Assembly: GCA_028717525.1 (NCBI GenBank)
Contig: JAQUNT010000051.1
Coordinates: 1 to 9,551 of the forward strand
Direction: 5' to 3'
Length of the DNA stretch: 9,551 nucleotides
From: Elusimicrobiota bacterium
Lineage (GTDB): Bacteria; Elusimicrobiota; Elusimicrobia; UBA1565; UBA9628
The notes beneath the pieces were generated by a model that worked only from the letters and a program-made list of their open reading frames with translations, searched no databases and was not told where the DNA came from. This document shows, piece after piece, positions 6,302 through 9,551 of this stretch (position 1 is the stretch's first letter; each line of letters begins with the position of its first letter). Made by a program: the position numbers and the translations under genes.

Positions 6302-7387
6302 ATCTTCGAGGGGCAGCAGGTCCTCGGGCGGGACCAAGTTCGAGACGGAGAAGCCGATGAGCCGGAACCGGCGGCCCTGCCTCTGGAAGGGCTCCAGCAG
6401 GGCCAGGGCTCCGCTCTGCAGATGGGCGAGGCTGCCCGTGGGCTGCTTCAGGGTGGTCTGCCGGAAATGGGTCTCGTAGCCCTCGTAGCGCGCCTTCACG
6501 GTCAAAGTCAGGCACCAGTGGCCGTCCGCGGTCATCTCCCGGTGGACCTCGCGCACGCAGGCGCTCAGCACCGAGTGGACCAGCCCGAGGTCCGCGGTGT
6601 CGGTCTCGAAGGTGTGCTCGCGGCCGATGGACTTCTGCACCCAGTCCGGGTCCACGGGCCGGTCGTCGAGGCCCCGGGCCTGCCGCCACAGGAAGGTCCC
6701 GAACTTCCCGAACTCCTGGATGAGCCCGGCTTCGGACGCGGCCAGCAGCTCGCAGATCCTCCGAAAGCCCATGCCTTCAAGATGCTCCTTGGTCTTGGGC
6801 CCCACGCCGCGCAGGGCCCCCACCCCCTTGGGGCCGAGGAACTCCGGCACGCGCCGGGGGATGACCACGGTCAGACCCCCGGGCTTGCGGTGGTCGCTGG
6901 CGATCTTGGCGATCAGCTTGTTGGGACCCACGCCCACGGAGGCGGAGAGCTTCTCTTCGACCTGTATCCTCTTCCGGATCTCCAGAGCCAGGTCGCGGGC
7001 GGCAGGAAAGCTCCCGCGTGAGCTCACTTCGAGGTAGGCTTCGTCTATGCCCGCGGGCTCCAGGACGTCGGCGCTCTGGCGCAGGATATCCATCACCTTG
7101 CGGCTGGCTTGGCTGTATAGGGAGAAGCGCGGCCGCAGGTAGATGCCCTGGGGACATTTGCGGTAGGCGCTGGAGATAGGCATGGCGCTGTGCAGGCCGT
7201 AGCGCCGGGCCTCGTAGTTGCAGGTGGCCACTATGCCGCGTCCCAGCCCGCCCTTGGGGTCCGCGCCGATGATGACGGGCTGGCCCCGGAGGCTCGGCTC
7301 CTCGCGCTCTTCCACGGCCGCGAAGAAGCAGTCCATGTCCACGTGCATGACGATGCGGCCGGGGGACTGCGCAACGGGATCGCTCAT
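6284..7387 (-). CDS. dinB: DNA polymerase IV (Y-family translesion polymerase)
   Basis: A low-fidelity polymerase that copies past damaged template bases; 367 residues. The palm motifs are intact: HVDMDCFFAAVE with metal ligand Asp17 and steric-gate Phe22, CNYEARRYGLHSAMP (56-70), and GIDEAYLEV with catalytic Asp115 and Glu116, where Gly113 replaces the more usual Ser. KLSASVGVGPNKLIAKIAS (146-164) and the helix-hairpin-helix-like GVGALRGVGPKT (188-199) follow. The little-finger domain occupies about 250-350. The usual C-terminal clamp-binding peptide (QxxLF type) is not clear: the end reads EDLLPLED and then RGHNT. The last five residues and stop come from the adjoining palindromic repeat, so the tail may have been altered by insertion. 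No Shine-Dalgarno sequence precedes the ATG; an extended -10 lies 12 nt upstream. The gene follows a barrel protein gene on the same strand after 58 nt. Confidence 0.96.
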   Translation of the reverse strand: MSDPVAQSPGRIVMHVDMDCFFAAVEEREEPSLRGQPVIIGADPKGGLGRGIVATCNYEARRYGLHSAMPISSAYRKCPQGIYLRPRFSLYSQASRKVMDILRQSADVLEPAGIDEAYLEVSSRGSFPAARDLALEIRKRIQVEEKLSASVGVGPNKLIAKIASDHRKPGGLTVVIPRRVPEFLGPKGVGALRGVGPKTKEHLEGMGFRRICELLAASEAGLIQEFGKFGTFLWRQARGLDDRPVDPDWVQKSIGREHTFETDTADLGLVHSVLSACVREVHREMTADGHWCLTLTVKARYEGYETHFRQTTLKQPTGSLAHLQSGALALLEPFQRQGRRFRLIGFSVSNLVPPEDLLPLEDRGHNT

Positions 7388-7399
7388 CGGTCGGCGGCT

Positions 7400-7408
7400 A
7401 TGATATCA
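7400..7408 (-). promoter_or_regulatory. Extended -10 (TGATATCAT) of dinB
   Basis: Read on the minus strand, TGA-TATCAT fits TGnTANNNT and ends 12 nt before the dinB ATG at 7387. The intervening bases are GC-rich with no ribosome binding sequence, so the mRNA would have only about 5 nt of leader. No LexA-type operator (CTG-N10-CAG or GAAC-N4-GTTC) is seen next to it, so SOS control is not supported by the sequence. Confidence 0.45.
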
Positions 7409-7445
7409 CAATCGTGCCGCCGCCCCATCCGGGCGCTGCGGGGCG

Positions 7446-7937
7446 CTACTTCTTCGCCGGGGCGGCTGTTCCCAGACCGAAATAATAGCGCACGCCCACG
7501 CCGCCGTCGAGGTTGCTGCCCATGCTGGGCGCCATGCGCAGGACCGGGGCGATCTCGGCGAAGACCTCCAGGGGCGTCTTCTCGATCAGGTAGACTGCGC
7601 CGCCCAGGAAACGGATGCCGAACAGGGTCTGCCCCTGATCCTCGACCTTGAAGCCCATGCCCAGGTAGGGGGCGAACTTGCCCTTGGGGGGCTGCTTGGA
7701 GAGGTCCCGGAAATGGGTCAGCACGTCCGCGTGGAAGTCGAGGTTGCTGCCCTGCGCGCCGACGGCCAGGTCCACGGCGTTGCGGCGGTCCACCAGGTAC
7801 TTCGCGGAGAACCCGAAGGGCACGCCGATGTAGGCGCCCACCCCGAGCTGGTTGGGCTCCTCCTGGGCGCGGCTGACGGCGGGGGCCAGCAGCAGCGCGG
7901 CCAGGCTGACGGAGGCGAGCCAGGTCGTCTTGGTCAT
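7446..7937 (-). CDS. Small secreted outer-membrane beta-barrel-like protein
   Basis: 163 residues from the ATG at 7937, chosen because AAGGAGG (7943-7949, minus strand) lies 5 nt upstream and because this start gives a clean signal peptide: MTKTTW, a hydrophobic core, and a probable cut after VSRA (residue 24). The mature part is a chain of alternating short amphipathic strands: LGVGAYIGVPFGFSAKYL, NAVDLAVGAQG, LDFHADVLTHF, FAPYLGMGFKV, LFGIRFLGGAVYLI, LEVFAEIAPVLRM, and a closing LDGGVGVRYYFG. This order matches a widespread family of small barrel proteins of unknown function (DUF3996-like, name from memory), in which the same 'KYWLD..NALDL', 'HADYLWHF', 'PLEIFLELAPV' and 'GGIGIRYYF' blocks recur. 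It probably sits in the outer membrane. A longer in-frame ORF from 7967 would place its start at the promoter -10. No partner gene reveals its role. Confidence 0.88.
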   Translation of the reverse strand: MTKTTWLASVSLAALLLAPAVSRAQEEPNQLGVGAYIGVPFGFSAKYLVDRRNAVDLAVGAQGSNLDFHADVLTHFRDLSKQPPKGKFAPYLGMGFKVEDQGQTLFGIRFLGGAVYLIEKTPLEVFAEIAPVLRMAPSMGSNLDGGVGVRYYFGLGTAAPAKK

Positions 7938-7942
7938 GGGAT

Positions 7943-7995
7943 CCTCCTTGGGTCCGTCCAGAATCATTAGAAGAAGTTTACCACCCAGCTGTCAA
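7943..7995 (-). promoter_or_regulatory. Sigma70 promoter and strong Shine-Dalgarno sequence of the barrel protein gene
   Basis: On the minus strand a perfect -35 TTGACA (7990-7995) and a -10 TCTAAT (7966-7971, five of six) are separated by 18 nt. Transcription would start near 7959, giving a leader of about 22 nt that carries AAGGAGG (7943-7949) 5 nt before the ATG. It is the most consensus-like promoter in the window. The -35 overlaps one of two TCAAAGG direct repeats on the + strand (7992-7998 and 8003-8009). Confidence 0.7.
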
Positions 7996-8017
7996 AGGAA
8001 CCTCAAAGGGGGCTATT

Positions 8018-8026
8018 TGATATCCT
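8018..8026 (+). promoter_or_regulatory. Extended -10 (TGATATCCT) of the dimer glycosylase gene
   Basis: TGA-TATCCT matches TGnTANNNT and ends only 5 nt before the ATG at 8032. The start of transcription would therefore coincide with the start codon or fall just inside it, giving a leaderless message. There is no Shine-Dalgarno sequence and no usable -35. It faces away from the barrel gene promoter in a 94-bp divergent region. Confidence 0.45.
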
Positions 8027-8031
8027 GGACC

Positions 8032-8361
8032 ATGCGCATCTGGGACCTGCCGCCCCGGCTCCTCTGCCGCCAGCACCTGCTGGGAGAGCACCGCGAGCTG
8101 CACGCGATCTGGAGCGTCATCACCCGGAACAAGAAAGGCTATTCTCGCCACCCCGAGACTTTGCGCTGGCAGGGCCGGCTCAAAGCCCTGTTCCGGCGCC
8201 ATGACCTGGAAGTCGCGGAGATGCGGCGCCGGGGCTACCAGCACCGCAGCCCCCTGCCCCGGCGGCTGGCCACGGGCCGGGGCCGCCAGGACCGCTGGGT
8301 GGACCCGGTGCGGCGGCAGAAGGAGCTCCTGCGGCGCAAGGGCTGCTCCTGCCGGGTCTAG
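8032..8361 (+). CDS. Pyrimidine-dimer DNA glycosylase, T4 endonuclease V-like
   Basis: Predicted to excise UV-induced pyrimidine dimers and nick the strand; 109 residues. The N-terminal block CRQHLLGEHREL (12-23) lines up with T4 endonuclease V (..DQHLMAEYREL..), placing catalytic Glu22 on T4 Glu23, Arg21 on Arg22 and His15 on His16. The middle part, GYSRHPETLRWQGRLKALFRRHDLEVAEMRRRGY, corresponds to the T4 helix containing '[20 protein letters not shown]'. T4 Arg26 has no counterpart (Ile/Ala here). The protein is shorter than T4's 138 residues and ends in a basic tail with CSC. In T4 the reactive amine is Thr2 after Met removal; here residue 2 is Arg, aligned with T4 Arg3, so the amine would belong to Met1. 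The start was chosen because homology begins there and an extended -10 ends 5 nt before it; a longer in-frame ORF from 7852 overlaps the barrel gene and has no support. Bacterial homologues are commonly annotated as pyrimidine dimer DNA glycosylase. Confidence 0.78.
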   Translation: MRIWDLPPRLLCRQHLLGEHRELHAIWSVITRNKKGYSRHPETLRWQGRLKALFRRHDLEVAEMRRRGYQHRSPLPRRLATGRGRQDRWVDPVRRQKELLRRKGCSCRV

Positions 8362-8386
8362 CGCGCGGCAGCTAGGCCGCGACCCG
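8353..8386. terminator. GC-rich hairpin between convergent genes, possible bidirectional terminator
   Basis: CGCGGC (8364-8369) and GCCGCG (8376-8381) form a perfect 6-bp stem with the loop AGCTAG, and the flanking CGGGTC (8353-8358) and GACCCG (8381-8386) can add pairs after a bulge. It spans the stops of the two convergent genes, which are 10 bp apart; the minus-strand TAG is in the loop. There is no T tract on either side, so rho-independent termination is uncertain. Confidence 0.3.
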
Positions 8387-9301
8387 CTTCTGCTCCTTGA
8401 TGAAGGAGGCCAAGGCGATGGACAGGGCCTTGGTCAGGGGCGGGTCCGTGCGCGAGGGCAAGATGACCGGCACCGAGGCCCCGGCCACCAGAGCCGCGGA
8501 CTTCATGCCCTCGGCGAAGTAGGTGATGCACTTGTAGACCGGGTTGGCCGCGTCGAGGTCCGGGAAGACCATGATGTCCACCTGGCCCGGGACCTCGCCG
8601 CCCTTGACGCCCTTCTCGTCGGCCAGCTTGCGGTCCACGGAGATGTAGACGTCATAGGGCCCCTCCACCACGCAGTCCTGGAGGCGGCCGTCTTTGCTCA
8701 TCTTGGAGAGCTCGTCGGCGTCCACCGTGCTGGGGATCTTGGGGTTGACCTTCTCAACCGGGCAGACCATAGCGACCTTGGGCTTGTCCACGCCCAAAGC
8801 CCGCATGAGGCCGACCGCGTTCTCGATGATCTTCTTCTTCTGCTCCAAGGTCGGGGAGATCAGGAGGGCCGCGTCGGTCACGCCGAAGAGCTTGTGGTAA
8901 TGGGCGGTCTGGAAGAGCACGAAGTGGCTGAGGGTCCCGCCCTCCGGGACCAGCTTGGCGTCCTTGTCCAGGATGGCCTTGGCGTAGAGCGCGGTGTCCA
9001 CCCCGCCCTTGACCAGGAAGTCGCCCTTGCCCTCCTTGATGAAGGCCACGGCCTTCTTGCACATCTCGGCCTTGTCGGAGCAGTCCACCAGCTCGAACTT
9101 CTTGAGGTCGAGCTTGGCGGCCGCGGCCAAGGACTCGATCTCGGACTTGACGCCGATGAGGATGCCCCCGGAGATGAGCCCGTAGCCGTCCGCGATCTTG
9201 ATGGCCTCGATGACCTCGGCGTTGTTGGCGCCCGGGGAGACGATGCGGTTGGATTTGCCCTTCACCATCCGGACCAACTCGTCGAAGTCCTTGAATTTCA
9301 T
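8372..9301 (-). CDS. ptb: Phosphate butyryltransferase / phosphate acetyltransferase family protein
   Basis: Predicted to swap phosphate for CoA on a short-chain acyl-CoA, giving acyl phosphate for ATP production by a kinase; cytoplasmic. The 309-residue length fits the single-domain Ptb form (about 300) better than long multi-domain Pta. Family landmarks: an N-terminal NRIVSPGANNAEVIEAI (18-34); GDFLVKGGVDTALYAKAIL in the middle; PGQVDIMVFPDLDAANPVYK (238-257), matching the 'DILLVPNIEAGNxLYK' block; and VPVILPSRTDPP..K..SIALA (277-296), matching the conserved 'PVILTSRADS..K..SIALA' end. The ATG at 9301 is chosen because AAGGAG (9309-9314, minus strand) lies 7 nt upstream; an upstream ATG at 9358 would run through the promoter region. 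No butyrate or acetate kinase gene is next to it. Whether butyryl-CoA, branched acyl-CoA or acetyl-CoA is used cannot be judged by eye. Confidence 0.9.
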   Translation of the reverse strand: MKFKDFDELVRMVKGKSNRIVSPGANNAEVIEAIKIADGYGLISGGILIGVKSEIESLAAAAKLDLKKFELVDCSDKAEMCKKAVAFIKEGKGDFLVKGGVDTALYAKAILDKDAKLVPEGGTLSHFVLFQTAHYHKLFGVTDAALLISPTLEQKKKIIENAVGLMRALGVDKPKVAMVCPVEKVNPKIPSTVDADELSKMSKDGRLQDCVVEGPYDVYISVDRKLADEKGVKGGEVPGQVDIMVFPDLDAANPVYKCITYFAEGMKSAALVAGASVPVILPSRTDPPLTKALSIALASFIKEQKRVAA

Positions 9302-9308
9302 ATTAGTT

Positions 9309-9340
9309 CTCCTTATAAAGCGGGGCTGCTCATAATCATA
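9309..9340 (-). promoter_or_regulatory. Shine-Dalgarno and candidate -10 of the acyltransferase gene
   Basis: On the minus strand AAGGAG (9309-9314) lies 7 nt before the ATG at 9301, a strong ribosome site. TATGAT (9335-9340) is a plausible -10, giving a leader of about 28 nt; the -35 at normal distance is poor. The -10 overlaps a CATAC-N6-GTATG dyad (9337-9352) that lies between the two divergent promoters. Confidence 0.45.
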
Positions 9341-9350
9341 CATTTTCGTA

Positions 9351-9359
9351 TGGTACAAT
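9351..9359 (+). promoter_or_regulatory. Extended -10 (TGGTACAAT) of the phosphotransferase gene
   Basis: TGG-TACAAT is an extended -10 with five of six bases matching TATAAT. It ends 10 nt before the ATG at 9370, so the leader would be only a few nucleotides, and there is no properly spaced Shine-Dalgarno sequence. The in-frame ATG at 9358 overlaps the -10 itself and cannot be on a transcript from this promoter. Confidence 0.45.
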
Positions 9360-9369
9360 GGCAGGGTCC

Positions 9370-9551
9370 ATGGAAGAGGCCCTCCGACAGCTCTATCAGA
9401 AGCGCTACGGGCAGAGCCCCGAGTCCTGCGCTCCGCTCAAGGGCGACGGCTCCAGCCGCAGGCTCTACCGCATGCAGGGCGGGGGCCGCAGCGTCATCGG
9501 CGCGGTCAACTCGGACCGCCTGGAGAATCAGGCCTTCCTGGCCTTCTCGCG
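9370..9551 (+). CDS. N-terminus of an aminoglycoside-phosphotransferase-fold kinase (AmgK-like), cut by the window end
   Basis: Sixty complete codons are visible and the frame is open at the edge. The motif PLKGDGSSRRLYRM (22-35), followed by GRSVIGAVN (39-47) and DRLENQAF (49-56), matches the N-terminal lobe of the APH/choline-kinase-like family, where 'GDASxRRYxRL' forms the nucleotide-binding loop. The next strand normally carries the ATP-binding lysine; here that segment reads SVIGAVN. Relatives include the cell-wall sugar kinase AmgK and fusions of such kinases to other domains, so phosphorylation of a sugar or nucleotide-sugar precursor is the likeliest role, but the catalytic lobe (HxD, DxD) is out of view. 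ATG 9370 is preferred over ATG 9358 because the latter lies in the -10 box. Divergent from the acyltransferase gene. Confidence 0.72.
   Translation, partial: MEEALRQLYQKRYGQSPESCAPLKGDGSSRRLYRMQGGGRSVIGAVNSDRLENQAFLAFS

Noticed and set aside
6293..7021. A 242-codon + strand open frame opposite dinB
   Set aside because: No start signal and composition typical of a shadow frame; the opposite strand has complete Y-family polymerase motifs.
7421..7445. CGCCCC-N13-GGGGCG inverted repeat between the barrel gene stop and dinB
   Set aside because: A 6-bp stem with a 13-nt loop and no T tract is weak in such GC-rich DNA; not enough to call a terminator.
7852..8031. N-terminal extension of the dimer glycosylase from 7852
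   Set aside because: It overlaps the barrel gene and its promoter, and homology to T4 endonuclease V begins at the ATG at 8032.
9302..9358. Upstream ATG at 9358 as start of the acyltransferase
   Set aside because: The extra 19 residues run through the divergent promoter region, match nothing in the family, and lack the AAGGAG site that serves ATG 9301.
1..9551. CRISPR arrays, tRNA or rRNA genes, complete insertion sequences
   Set aside because: No regularly spaced repeats, cloverleaf or rRNA-like stretch, and no transposase or integrase frame were found; the only repeat element is the 68-bp palindrome.

Overview
This is a GC-rich bacterial window with nine protein genes, seven complete and two cut by the window edges, packed with little spacing. 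There is no tRNA, rRNA, CRISPR array or complete transposon. The presence of a predicted outer-membrane barrel protein points to a diderm host. The high GC content, the long Ala-rich secreted protein fused to a membrane domain, and the small lineage-style protein families would fit a GC-rich Elusimicrobiota-type genome. That taxonomic guess rests on general resemblance only.

Left part (3-6229, all + strand): the C-terminal end of a multi-pass membrane protein, possibly a GT-C type glycosyltransferase; a GH13 alpha-amylase-family enzyme with an Ig-like domain and a glucodextranase-C-like C-terminal module but no signal peptide; then two polytopic membrane proteins of unknown function whose membrane halves look like distant paralogues. 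Between these two lies a 168-bp gap holding an unusually well-paired 80-nt imperfect hairpin (4303-4382) with a possible promoter in front of it.

Middle part (6230-7937): a 68-bp palindromic element with 16-bp terminal inverted repeats (15 of 16 matching) sits between the convergent ends of the second membrane protein and dinB. It supplies the last codons and stop of dinB (DNA polymerase IV, minus strand). Upstream of dinB on the same strand is a small secreted beta-barrel protein with a textbook sigma70 promoter and Shine-Dalgarno sequence.

Right part (8018-9551): a small homologue of T4 endonuclease V (pyrimidine-dimer glycosylase) is transcribed divergently from the barrel gene and convergently to a phosphate butyryl/acetyltransferase gene. 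That gene is in turn divergent from the start of a phosphotransferase (APH/AmgK-like kinase) that runs off the window. Thus a UV-lesion glycosylase and a translesion polymerase lie within about 650 bp of each other.

Expression signals fall into two classes. The barrel gene, the acyltransferase and both paralogous membrane-protein genes have Shine-Dalgarno sequences. The amylase, the dimer glycosylase, dinB and the phosphotransferase lack one, and instead carry an extended -10 (TGnTANNNT) only 5-12 nt before the ATG, which suggests leaderless or near-leaderless transcripts.
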